The notes under the pieces: model-generated
Database searches by the model: none
What the model saw: only the letters and a program-made list of their open reading frames with translations
What the model was told of the DNA's origin: nothing
Origin: Lojkania enalia
Taxonomy: Eukaryota > Ascomycota > Dothideomycetes > Pleosporales
Assembly (NCBI GenBank): GCA_010094045.1
Contig: ML986709.1
Coordinates: 131,570-143,675 of the forward strand
Length of the DNA stretch: 12,106 bases
Reading direction: 5' to 3'
Program-made: the position numbers and the translations under genes
Shown here: positions 1-8,118 of the stretch, one piece after another
How positions within the stretch are numbered: the first letter of the stretch is position 1
How the letters are laid out: each line of letters begins with the position of its first letter

Positions 1-303
1 CCTTTATAGTTATTCTCGCAGATTTATCTTATTACTCTATTAGACTTCTAAATATACTTATTACATTCGAAGAACCGGCGAACCTAATACTCTCTTATTA
101 TTAAAGCTACCACCTCTAATTAATCTAATATAAATAAGGCCCCGGCGCGCGTACGACTGCAACGGCGGTTATTATATATATTAGCAGTATATAGGTTAGT
201 AACAATTAGCTTTGTGTTGTTAAGATATAGCGTTATATATAGAAAAGTTGCTATACTAAGAAAAAGTGGCCGGCTTAGTAGTATAGCTAACTTAGTAGTA
301 CTT
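1..303. mobile_element. Element A: right end of a Fot1/pogo-like DNA transposon, truncated by the window edge
   Basis: Only the right end is inside the window. The last 44 bases (260-303) match the right end of element 3 in layout and sequence: a 10-bp tip followed by two 17-bp units, the inner one ending in the shared actttttc (minus strand). A TA at 304-305 follows, as expected for a TA target duplication. Its left end and most of its transposase lie before the window, so the gene strand is unknown. Bases 1-259 are less AT-rich than the flanks (cggcgcgcg near 143) but I could not read a convincing transposase motif there on either strand. It is inserted in the transposase gene of element 5. 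Confidence 0.6.
260..303 (-). repeat. Terminal inverted repeat of element A (10 + 17 + 17 bp)
   Basis: Read inward on the minus strand from 303: the tip aagtactact, then the 17-mers aagttagctatactact and aagccggccactttttc. The same 10 + 17 + 17 layout forms both ends of element 3. The matching left copy is outside the window. Confidence 0.6.
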
Positions 304-862
304 TACGTTATATATTTTTATTATAGATATTATATATAGCCTTTATCTCTATAATAAGCTTAAACTATACGCTAATAATTTTAGAATTCTCTTACTATAT
401 TTTCTAGTAGTTTTTTATCTAATTAAATACTATTTTAAGTTTATTTATATATATTATAAATTTTTAGCTTAATTTTTATCTACTAGCTCTTTACTATATA
501 TAGCTAATAGTTTATCTACTATATCTACTATCTTATATAGCTGAGGTGTAAATCCTTATAAATTTAGGTTAAGAATATATTATATAATTATCTATTCTTT
601 AATTATAATTAACTTTTAGTAGTTTATATAGTAATTAGTATATATAAAAATTTCTTTATATCTCTATTAAAGAGTTAGTTATAGTATATTAAATATATTA
701 GTAGTAGCTTATAAGCTTTAGAATTAGCTAGCTTTATATACTTAAAGAGTAAGCTTAATTCTACTTTCTTACTAAATATTATCTTTTTATAAATATTAAG
801 GTATTATATATTATATTTATTATATTTACTACTAAGAAATTTTAGCTTACTTAATAGTACTT
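304..862 (-). mobile_element. Element 5: 5' half of a decayed Fot1/pogo-like transposon
   Basis: This is the oldest-looking relic and the host of element A. Its outer end is placed at 862 because the minus strand there begins aagtactatt, almost the tip of element A, followed by one 17-bp unit (aagtaagctaaaatttc) and then a transposase N-terminus alignable with element 3. A TA at 863-864 is the likely target copy. The left half of the element should lie beyond element A, before the window. It is very poor in CpA and TpG and has at least one frameshift. The exact outer boundary is uncertain. Confidence 0.55.
306..807 (-). pseudogene. DDE transposase N-terminal half, element 5 (RIP-damaged, interrupted by element A)
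   Basis: Reading the minus strand with TAA/TAG taken as lost Gln or Trp codons gives a protein parallel to element 3: an N-terminal LQVYKASQFQSL-like helix-turn-helix (element 3 has LQAYKLGQFKSM), then KEQIIIQYILNLNLQGFTPQL, then IVDIVDKLLA. These are the DNA-binding part of a CENP-B/Tc5-type transposase. The frame shifts by one base in an A-rich run near 460, after which the FKLI...YNIYNKNI segment follows. The gene stops at 305, where element A is inserted just before the expected first catalytic Asp motif (YNFDE). No catalytic residues are left in the window. The start is set by alignment with element 3, with no ATG visible. The family call is firm, the ends approximate. Confidence 0.6.
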
Positions 863-864
863 TA

Positions 865-1108
865 TATTATTTATAGATTAAACTATTATTATTAAAAGGT
901 AGAGTATTATATAAAGTTAATAAGGTAATATATTTATCTAATATATTTATTTACTACTTATATTATTACTCTTATAATAGAAATATATCTATTAGATTTA
1001 ATCTAATACTTTAATTAAAGATAATATTAAATATTTATAGTTAATAATATACTATATAAATAGAAAGAATAATAATATAGTTTTTAATTTTAACTATCTT
1101 ATATAACG
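865..1108. other. AT-rich spacer with no recognisable gene
   Basis: Almost pure A/T with CTA/TAG triplets, between the outer end of element 5 and element 1. I see no motif, terminal repeat or coding pattern. It has the same CpA/TpG loss as its surroundings, so it was probably repetitive DNA itself. Confidence 0.5.
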
Positions 1109-1110
1109 TA
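1104..1110 (-). other. Target site of element 1: TA duplication next to CGTTA
   Basis: The minus strand reads TACGTTA, with TA (1109-1110) touching the element end. The second TA copy is at 3006-3007. The same TACGTTA heptamer flanks elements A, 2 and 3. Confidence 0.6.
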
Positions 1111-1187
1111 CCTTACAAGCGAGCGGCCTATATAAGCGAGCGGCCTATATAAGCGAGCGGCCTATATAAGCGAGTGGTCTACCCTAT
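1111..1187 (+). repeat. Left TIR of element 1, three full 17-bp units plus a terminal unit
   Basis: The tip ccttac is followed by three perfect tandem copies of aagcgagcggcctatat (1117-1133, 1134-1150, 1151-1167), then a fourth, diverged unit aagcgagtggtctaccctat (1168-1187). It pairs with 2946-3005, which has one unit fewer. Confidence 0.95.
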
Positions 1188-1259
1188 CAACTTTTTTAAC
1201 CTTTATATATATATAGCTTAACAACTAAATAATATAATAGCAATTTACAACTTGCGCGA

Positions 1260-2888
1260 TTATTCTATAGAAACCTCTATATTCTTCTAGTATATATAAG
1301 AATTATACCCAGTCTTACTATAGCAGCTATAATACGCTTTATACTATCCGTTTATACCTGATCGCACCCTAAATTAGTATATTATAACCCGAGTTTCCTC
1401 CTTATTATTCTTTTTAATAATAATTATCTCTTCTTATACTTTTATTAGGGTCCCTTACACTTGAATCTGCCTTTTTTTCTGCTGTTTCCATTTTATTACT
1501 ACTTTATTCGCTTCTTAAAGGCTAACGATTTTATCACGTATTAACCTAATCTGATATATTACTTTTATAGAGCCTTTCTTAAGCTGATTTAGCTTCTTAA
1601 TAATAGAAGCTAGCAAAAAACTTATATCCCTTTAAATCCGATTATAAATTAATATTAATTAAGCTTCTAGCTCGCGCGCGTTACTTAGTATTTTTACTTT
1701 TTATAGAGTATTATCTTATACTAGTAGTATTAGCGTATGAAGCTTTATATTAAGCTTTAAAAGTACCGCTTCTAGATTAAACGGGACTAGACTAGCTCCT
1801 TAAAAGCTTGTATAGATATTATCCTTTATAATTAATATATTAAAAGCAGCTTTAAAGGCTGGAAAGAACTTAAGTTTTATAATATAGTTAATATAATTAC
1901 GTGCTAAGACTAAGATCTAATTTCTATATATACGCTTTAATAGTAAAAAGTAGCCTATATCTAGTAGCTGCAATAGGTATAATAAATAAACTAGTATATA
2001 GAGTAGAATAATACTCTATTCCTTATAGAGTTTCTAGAAATTAAGTAAGTTATAACTATTATAGCTATTAAAGATTAGTAGTTAACGCGCGCCTACTATA
2101 CGATCCTTTATATACCTATAAAAGTACTTTAACTATTTAATACTAAGTTTATTTATTATCCAGCTATTCTTACTAACTGCGATAGCCCAGTTTTTAGGTA
2201 TATTATCGCCTTTATACTAGGTAGAGAGATAGTAGTAGCTAGTAATAATAATAAAGAGTAGGAGCGCCTAGCTAGCAGCATTAATCCTCTAAATTACTAA
2301 AATCCATTTATAATTACCTAATTAAATTGCTTTTAGTTAATTACATCTCTCTATACCTATAATAACTAGTTGTAATAAGATAATACTTATTTAAAAGCTA
2401 GATTCGTCGAAGTTATATATATCCTTATCTATAATACTATACTTCTCTTTAGTATACTATATAAGCTTAAACCAGCCTTTAATTACCTTAGGATCTTCGT
2501 ATAGAGCTCTCTAGCGATTATAAGACTGATTTAGGCGTGTTTTAAGCTTAGAAGTACGTCTAACAAAGTTCCTAGGCTAATATATATTAATCTAGCCTAT
2601 ACTATACTTAGCAAGTAAGCTATTAGCTATATTTTATATAGTAGTTAAGGTAGATACAAATCCTTACGAATCTAGGTTAAGTATATATTAGATAATAACC
2701 TCCTCTTTAGATTTTATCAATCTCTTTAAGTTAGGCTTATAATCGCGCCGTGAGTAGATTCCGGTATATTATTAGTATACAGTTGTTTAAATTATATTAA
2801 ATATTAAAGCAACGTGTCTTTTACTATTTATTTAGCTTCTTTTAGTAGCTAAGAGGGCTAAGTTTACTTAATTCTCGTTTTAGGCTAT
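1260..2888 (-). pseudogene. DDE_1 (pogo/Fot1-type) transposase, element 1, RIP-inactivated
   Basis: One uninterrupted minus-strand frame of 543 codons including the stop, close to the usual length of Fot1-type transposases. Order: N-terminal HTH (VNLALLATKR), linker ending SRRDYKPNLKRLIKS, CENP-B/Tc5 HTH (EEVII.YILNLDS.GF), then the DDE core. The core holds IYNFDES (first Asp kept), GDNIPKNWAIAVS, LLIFNSYNS (second Asp now Asn; the family norm is LDGH.SH) and QLLDIGYF (third Asp kept), then KFFPAFKAAF. A basic linker leads to a CCHC knuckle at about 1288-1332, with several Cys and the His now Tyr. About 35 in-frame stops occur, all TAA or TAG, at expected Gln/Trp positions. The likely start is ATA (2886-2888), explained as a mutated ATG. 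It cannot be functional as it stands. The TAA at 1260-1262 is probably the original stop. Confidence 0.93.
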
Positions 2889-2945
2889 ATTCTTATTGTT
2901 TTGTTGTTATATTATTGTTAAAAGCTTAGGTATCGCGTTTTAGTA

Positions 2946-3005
2946 ATAGGGTAGACCGCTCGCTTGTATAGGCCGCTCGCTTATATAGGCCGCTCGCTTA
3001 TAAGG
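2946..3005 (-). repeat. Right TIR of element 1, two full 17-bp units plus a terminal unit
   Basis: Read inward on the minus strand: tip ccttat, aagcgagcggcctatat, aagcgagcggcctatac, then aagcgagcggtctaccctat. Apart from a few transitions it matches the left end but lacks one 17-bp unit, which makes the two ends 77 and 60 bp long. Confidence 0.95.
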
Positions 3006-3007
3006 TA

Positions 3008-3133
3008 TATTAAGCTTATCTTTTAATAGATATTAAATATATTTTTCTAATTTATATTATTAGAGACTTTAAGTAATTTAAAAGAGTTAAGAGAGAAACT
3101 AAAAAACTATCCTCTAAAGTTATACTAGTAATA
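3008..3133. other. Short AT-rich spacer between elements 1 and 4
   Basis: No coding pattern or repeat recognised. It separates the right TA of element 1 from the left end of element 4, so the two elements are neighbours and not nested. Confidence 0.5.
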
Positions 3134-3135
3134 TA

Positions 3136-3175
3136 GTTTATAAGTAAGCTACAAATATAAGCGAGTTATAAACTC
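3136..3175 (+). repeat. Left TIR of element 4 (6 + 17 + 17 bp)
   Basis: Tip gtttat, then the units aagtaagctacaaatat (3142-3158) and aagcgagttataaactc (3159-3175). It pairs with 4819-4858. The AAGCGAG start of the unit is shared with elements 1 and 2. Confidence 0.85.
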
Positions 3176-3211
3176 TATAAACTTTCTATAATATATTATC
3201 TATTAACTATA

Positions 3212-4845
3212 ATAGCTCTACTAACTACTATTTAATTATCTTATAGTAAAGTAGATATTTTTCTAGCTATTTTAGCTATTAATTAGAATTAAATCTAGAG
3301 TATTAACTATACTATAGTAATATTTAACACTTCTAAAAGTATACTTTATAGCTAATATACTAGAAAGTTTATATAATATAATTACTAGTCTAACTTAAAG
3401 AAGCTTACTAGGCTTAAAAAGAAGGTAATTATTATATATATATTTAACCTAGATTTATAAAATTTTACACCTATTCTAGATACTATATAAAATATAGTAA
3501 ATAAGCTACTTACTAAGTATAGTACTAGCTATATTAGCTAGTAGTAGTTTAAGAACTTTATAATTAATAGTAAACTCTTTATAAGAATTCTAAAACTATA
3601 AGTATCTAGTTTAAACTTATAGTATATATAAAGGCTACTTATAGTATCTATAATAAAGATATATTTAACTTTAATAAGACTAGCTTTCTAATAGGTAAAA
3701 TATTCTTCTAGCTAGTTATTATAAGCTTAGAGAAATACGGCTAGCTAAAAATAATCTAGCTAGATAATTGCGAGTAGATAATAGTAATCTATAAGATTAA
3801 CGCTGCTAGGTAGATAATTCTACTCTTATCTTTACTAGCTAGTACTACCTCTCTATCTAATATAAGGGCGATAATATACTAAGTAATTAGGCGATTAGTC
3901 TAAATAATAATAGTTAGACTAATACTAAACTTAATATTAACTAGTTATAGTATTTTATTAAATATATAGTAGGGCGGAGAGTAGGCGCGCTAGCTACTAA
4001 TTATTAATAGCTGTAATAGCTATATCTTACTTAAATTCTAGAATAATTATAAGGAGAATAATATATATACTCTCTATATACTACTATATTTATTATACCT
4101 TCTATAGCTACTAGATATTAGCTACTTCTTATTATTAAAGTAAATATACGGGCGTTAGGTTAAAAGTCTAATACGCGATTATATTAACTATATTACTAAG
4201 CTTAAGTTTCTACTAGTCTTTTATACTACCTATAACTAGTTAATTATAAAGAAGAATATCTATATAAGTTTTTAAAACGCTAGTCTAGTTTTATATAATT
4301 TAGAGGTAATAATTTTAAAGCTTAATATAAAGCTTTATATACTATTACTAGTATCTCTATCTAAGATAGTATAGAAAGCTAGAATACTAAATAATATATG
4401 CGAATTAAAAGCTTAATTAGCTAGAGAGAGGCTCTTCTAAAGTAATATATTAGATAGCGCTTATACGCGAGCGAATCTTAAGCTTTAAAAAAGTAAATAA
4501 GGCTGTAATAATATATAAAAAGTGTAAAAAGAAATAAATATAGAAGTAGAAGACTCTAATAAAAGTAGAGAAAGAGAATATTATTACTTAAAAGGCTGTT
4601 AAACAGTAATTAGAGGGTAAAATATAATAAGATAAAGCGTAATTAGGTATAAACTAGTAGGCTTTAATATACTATATATACTATAAGAAGTCTAGATATA
4701 ATTTATATATATATATAAAAGCTTCTATAAAGGTTTCTTAATATATTATAGCTATTATATTAATAGTAAATTAATATATTATAATACTATATGCTATAAA
4801 AAGCTTAAAGACTTAATAGAGTTTATAACTTATTTATATTTATAG
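3212..4845 (+). pseudogene. DDE_1 (pogo/Fot1-type) transposase, element 4, frameshifted and RIP-damaged
   Basis: The plus strand begins at a probable former ATG (ATA at 3212) and reads FLAILAIN.N.I.SI, then NLKKLTRLKKKVIIIYIFNLDL, the N-terminal and CENP-B-type HTH regions, parallel to element 2. Around 3585 about 15 codons of the HTH region are missing and the frame changes, then ISI.FKLIVYIKATYSIYNK leads to DIFNFNK (first Asp now Asn). Further frame changes lie near 3830, 3985 (before LLIINSCNS, second Asp now Asn) and 4490 (an A run). The third Asp survives in LLDISYF near 4110. A CCHC knuckle remnant (YYKKSRYN) lies near 4680. Stops are all TAA/TAG. The 3' end is uncertain: 4845 is simply the first stop after the knuckle in that frame and falls inside the right TIR, so the true gene may end earlier. 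Confidence 0.82.
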
Positions 4846-4858
4846 CTCGCTTATAAAC
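4819..4858 (-). repeat. Right TIR of element 4 (6 + 17 + 17 bp)
   Basis: On the minus strand from 4858: gtttat, aagcgagctataaatat, aaataagttataaactc. The differences from the left copy are nearly all transitions of the RIP type. Confidence 0.85.
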
Positions 4859-5050
4859 TATATTAAAGAAAATATCTTTTATATAATAAAAGATAAAATT
4901 TAGTAAGAAAAGATAGTTTATATACTAAATTATCCGATAATATCGTATATTATTTAATATATAATAATCGCTAAGTATAATAATTTATTTTTTATAAAAC
5001 GATAGTTTTATTTTTAACAACTTTACCTAGAGCTAGAGTTATTAATAATA

Positions 5051-5125
5051 TAATAATATAAACGATACGATTATCTATTTTTTATTAGTGTTTTATCTTA
5101 TTAATCGTATATTATTGTTTATTAT
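5051..5125. repeat. Imperfect inverted repeat around a 28-bp loop
   Basis: Left arm atacgatta (5065-5073) pairs exactly with taatcgtat (5102-5110). Pairing continues imperfectly outward through aataatataaac and the attattgtttatt region. It could be a small MITE-like remnant or a chance palindrome in AT-rich DNA. Confidence 0.35.
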
Positions 5126-5622
5126 ATCCTTTACTATAGACGGTTAGATTTACTACTTATAAACTCTCTTAATAGTTTATATCTATATAAATATTATAAT
5201 CTTATTAGTTATTATATAATTATATTTTTAAATTTACTATATTATATCTAATTAATTAGTTTATAATATAAATATAGTATATATAAATATAGTATATTTA
5301 TAGGTAGCCCTAATTATACTATTATATTTAAGCTAATAGATAGGTATAGATTAGATTAAAGTTAGGGTCTTATATAAGTAGGATAGAGTTAAGATTAGAG
5401 TTTTACTAATTAGCTTAAAATATAAATAGGGTTAGAGTAACTATTTAGTAATAGGGTATAGATTAAGATAGGGTTATATAGACTAGGTTTTCTTAAAATC
5501 TAACTAATTAGTATACTTTAGAAAGTAGCTTAGTAAAAATATATATAGTATAATATTCTAGAGTTTTATTATAGCTATTTATTATAGATTAGACTAATCT
5601 TACTTTATTAGATTCTAGAGTA

Positions 5623-5658
5623 GTATACTATAGTATATTATAGACTATAATAGTATAC
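5623..5658. repeat. Near-perfect palindrome
   Basis: The arms gtatacta (5623-5630) and tagtatac (5651-5658) are exact complements, and pairing extends a few bases further inward with mismatches. There is no coding or terminator context around it. Confidence 0.4.
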
Positions 5659-5704
5659 TTCTTAATTATTAATTTTATATACTTTAATCTAATATAATAA
5701 TATA

Positions 5705-5748
5705 TTCTACTATTAAAGCGGCTAAACTATTAAAGTAGCTACTTTTTC
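5705..5748 (+). repeat. Left TIR of element 3 (10 + 17 + 17 bp)
   Basis: Tip ttctactatt, then aaagcggctaaactatt (5715-5731) and aaagtagctactttttc (5732-5748). It pairs with 9356-9399. The first unit keeps AGCGG where the right end has AGTAG, and the second unit shows the reverse, so RIP hit the two ends independently. Confidence 0.9.
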
Positions 5749-5776
5749 TTAGCATTATAAACACTATATACGAACT

Positions 5777-6268
5777 ATAATAAATCTATAATACGACCTT
5801 CTATTAATTTAATAAGAAGATAGAATTAAGCTTATCTTATAGGCGTATAAATTAGGCTAGTTTAAAAGTATGCGACGCGCTATTATAGCTTTTAATATAT
5901 AGTATTAATAATTCTCTACTCGATTTTATAGAATTGCATTTCGCTCTTATATATAACTAAATTACTAGAAGCTTATAGTAACCGAAGAATAAACAATTAT
6001 ATAATATATTCTTAACCTTAATTTATAAGGATTTGCGCCCTAGCTATATAAAGTAGTAGATATAGTAGATAAACTATTAGATGTACGTAGTAGAATACTT
6101 ATAAAAAAGAATTAGCTTAAATAATTTATAGCGCGTATAAACGAGCTTAAAATAGCCTTTAATTAAGTAAAGGATTATTAAAGAATAAAATAAGAGAATC
6201 TAGAGGTTATTAACATATAGTTTAAGCTTATATAGGATATAATTGTAAAATATAGTATATATAATAAT
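5777..6268 (+). pseudogene. DDE_1 transposase of element 3, N-terminal part, before nested insertion
   Basis: The frame of 164 codons starts near a probable mutated ATG (ATA, 5777 or 5780). It reads EDRIKLIL.AYKLG.FKSMRR (first HTH), then KLIVTEE, then TII.YILNLNL.GFAP and VVDIVDKLLDVRSR (CENP-B/Tc5-type HTH), then NELKIAFN, ENLEVIN and KYSIYNN. The next residues should lead into the first catalytic motif, but element 2 is inserted here. Stops are TAA/TAG where Gln or Trp is expected (for example four stops in five codons at a former Gln-rich stretch near 5900). The C-terminal part continues at 8119 in a frame one base off, so a small indel lies at or near the junction. Confidence 0.87.
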
Positions 6269-6271
6269 GTA

Positions 6272-6311
6272 TTTTCTAAGCGAGTCGCCTACCTAAGTAA
6301 GTTACCTATCT
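6272..6311 (+). repeat. Left TIR of element 2 (6 + 17 + 17 bp)
   Basis: Tip ttttct, then aagcgagtcgcctacct (6278-6294) and aagtaagttacctatct (6295-6311). It pairs with 8076-8115. Confidence 0.92.
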
Positions 6312-6329
6312 TATTAGCTATCTCTATAT

Positions 6330-8039
6330 TTAGAGGCGTATATCGCGATAACACCTGCAGGTATTACTATAATAATTTAATAGGGGATAGATATACTATT
6401 TATCTGCTACTATATAAGTTCTAGTATTATATCTAGGCTTGCTACAGCAGCTGCAGCGCTTCTAGTACAGCGTGCCTACTCTTCTACACTTCCTACCTAC
6501 GCGTACTTTATCCTCTAGCTGCTTATCTACCTCCTTTTAAGCAGCTATCTCAGCAGTTTTAGCCTTAGTAAGGTTACCTTACTTCTGTAGAACCTTTTTT
6601 AATCGCTTTTTACGCTGCGATAGAGCCTTATTTACTTCCTAAAGCTGACTAACCTAACGCTAAAATAGTACGTATAAATAAGCTATTTATATAGTACTTT
6701 TAGTAAGTAAATTAAGAGAATTATTAATTATAGTAGGTGAGCTATTCTAATACCTAGTAATACGGTCTTAAATTAGCATTGTTTAAGACCCTAGTTTAAC
6801 AGTATTAGTTGGTATTTTTAACTTCTAGAAGCAACTAGCTGCTAGTAGTAGTAATAGAGTATAAAGCTTAATATTAAGCTTTAATAGTATTATATTAGAA
6901 TTATATAGTACTAAACTAGTACCTTAAAAGCTTGTATATATATTAGCTTTAGTAATAGAGTTCTGATATACTATACGAAAGGTTGGTAGAAAGTTAAACT
7001 TTATAATATAGTAGATACTAGTTTATATAAGCTCATCAATCTTGCGCCTATATACTTTCTTTAATAGTAAGAAGTAGCCTATATTTAAAGGCTATAGTAG
7101 ATACGATAAATATGCTAGTATATATAATAGAATAATATTCTTCTCTTTATAGAGTAGCTAAAACTTAGTAGACCTATAGCTCTTATAGCTATTAATAACT
7201 AGTAGATAATAAGCGCCTATTATACGCTACTTTATATACTAATTAAAACGCTCTAACTATTTAATCGCGAGCTTATTATTTATCTATCTACTATTACTTA
7301 GTATAATTGCTCCTCCAGGTGGTATATTATTGCTCTAATACTATATAGAGAGGTGCTGCTTACTAGTAAAAATGATAAATAGTAGGATAGTATTACTATA
7401 AGCGCTAATAGCCTAAATAACTATTATCTACTCGTAATTGTCTGGCTGTAGTAATTTTAGTCGACTAGCTAATAGCTTAATACTAGTAACTACCTTACTA
7501 GTAGATACGATACTTATCTAGAAGCTCGTCTCGTTAAAATTATAAATATTATTATTAGTAATACTATACTTTACTTTAGTATTACGTACTAGGTTAAACT
7601 AACTACTAATAACTTTAGGATCCTTACAGAGAGCTCTTTAATAGTCGTATTTTTAACAGAAGTATATTTTAAGCTTAAGAATGCGATTAATAAAGTTTAT
7701 TAGCTAGTTTTTACTAACCTAGTCTATAGAGCGAGCTCTAAGTAAATAGTTAGCTATATCTCGTATACTATCGATTATAGGAGGGTATCTATAAGATGAT
7801 AGGTCTAGTATATACTGTATTATAGTTGATTCTTCTAGCTTTGTAAGCTTCTTTAAATTAGGCTTATAATCGTATTATAAAGGTTTACCGGCGCGTCGGT
7901 CTTTAAGTATTATTTAGGGGATGTTATAGGTAGCTGTAGTACTTTATATACTCTAAATTTAATCTTAATTAATAGCTAAAATAGCTAGTAATACCTAACC
8001 TTTTTAATAGATTAATTAAGGTTAAGGTAGTTGCTATAT
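6330..8039 (-). pseudogene. DDE_1 (pogo/Fot1-type) transposase, element 2, RIP-inactivated with all three Asp lost
   Basis: One minus-strand frame of 570 codons without a frameshift. Order: LLAILAIN.D.I (first HTH), TILKDRRAGKPL and YDYKPNLKKLTKLEES, then TIIQYILDLSSY and SIRDIANYLL (CENP-B/Tc5 HTH), KDPKVISS.FNLV, and the DDE core. The core has IYNFNET (Asp1 to Asn), LLVINSYKS (Asp2 to Asn) and PLNIGYF (Asp3 to Asn). A long Lys/Arg/Glu-rich, coiled-coil-like linker follows (RKKRLKKVLQK, EVDKQLEDKVRVGRKCRR). A well-kept CCHC knuckle comes next, KRCSCCSKPRYNTRTY at about 6412-6460 (C-x2-C-x4-H-x4-C with H and the last C changed to Y). The start is a probable ATG turned ATA at 8037-8039. The stop at 6330-6332 is a guess, because an earlier TAG could be original. 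Premature stops are only TAA/TAG. Confidence 0.92.
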
Positions 8040-8075
8040 TATGTTATAAGTAGGTAGGGTATAACTTCTTAGTAA

Positions 8076-8115
8076 AAGTAGGCAACTTGCTTAGGTAGGC
8101 GACTCGCTTGTAAAA
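8076..8115 (-). repeat. Right TIR of element 2 (6 + 17 + 17 bp)
   Basis: On the minus strand from 8115: ttttac, aagcgagtcgcctacct, aagcaagttgcctactt. The second unit keeps AAGCAAG, the CpA form, where the left end has AAGTAAG, a direct example of CpA to TpA change. Confidence 0.92.
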
Positions 8116-8118
8116 TAC

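Larger units (their letters stand above)
1111..3005 (-). mobile_element. Element 1: complete Fot1/Pot2-like (pogo group) transposon, 1895 bp
   Basis: The element has long terminal inverted repeats (1111-1187 and 2946-3005), flanking TA dinucleotides, and one minus-strand gene that fills the interior. Size, TA target and DDE_1 transposase fit the fungal Fot1/Pot2 branch of Tc1/mariner elements. It has no internal indels that break the gene frame, so it is among the younger copies, but RIP has introduced about 35 stops. It lies 130 bp from element 4. Confidence 0.92.
3136..4858 (+). mobile_element. Element 4: complete but decayed Fot1/pogo-like transposon, 1723 bp
   Basis: Terminal repeats of 40 bp at both ends (3136-3175 and 4819-4858) and TA copies at 3134-3135 and 4859-4860 define the element. 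The boundary could sit 2 bp further out, because the next bases are also TA. The plus-strand transposase has several frameshifts and a deletion in the DNA-binding region, which explains the shorter length compared with elements 1-3. It has very few CpA/TpG left. Together these make it older than elements 1 and 2. Confidence 0.87.
4861..5702. other. AT-rich interval with short inverted repeats and TTAGGG-like motifs
   Basis: No gene recognised. It contains a small perfect hairpin (4874-4894, arms atctttta/taaaagat), an imperfect inverted repeat (5051-5125), a short tandem aaatatagtatat duplication near 5270-5300, a loose cluster of TAGGG motifs (5305-5475) and another hairpin (5623-5658). The same CpA/TpG depletion suggests former repetitive DNA, family unknown. 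Confidence 0.45.
6272..8115 (-). mobile_element. Element 2: complete Fot1/Pot2-like transposon, 1844 bp, nested in element 3
   Basis: The 40-bp terminal inverted repeats (6272-6311, 8076-8115) are flanked by TA copies at 6270-6271 and 8116-8117. The insertion separates the HTH half from the catalytic half of the element 3 transposase, so it is younger than element 3. The interior carries a complete-length minus-strand transposase frame. Part of the element (about 6340-6660) keeps many CpA and TpG dinucleotides, so RIP was uneven here. Confidence 0.95.

Noticed and set aside
124..336. Plus-strand open frame of about 70 codons near the left edge
   Set aside because: It runs across the terminal repeat of element A and the target TA into element 5, so it cannot be one gene; no start context or motif.
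1117..1187. Tandem 17-bp repeats as a CRISPR array or minisatellite
   Set aside because: There are no spacers, and the same units occur inverted at the other end of a transposon with TA flanks, so they are terminal repeats.
4874..4894. Hairpin as a transcription terminator
   Set aside because: It is only A/T, lies outside any intact gene, and such palindromes are common by chance in this composition.
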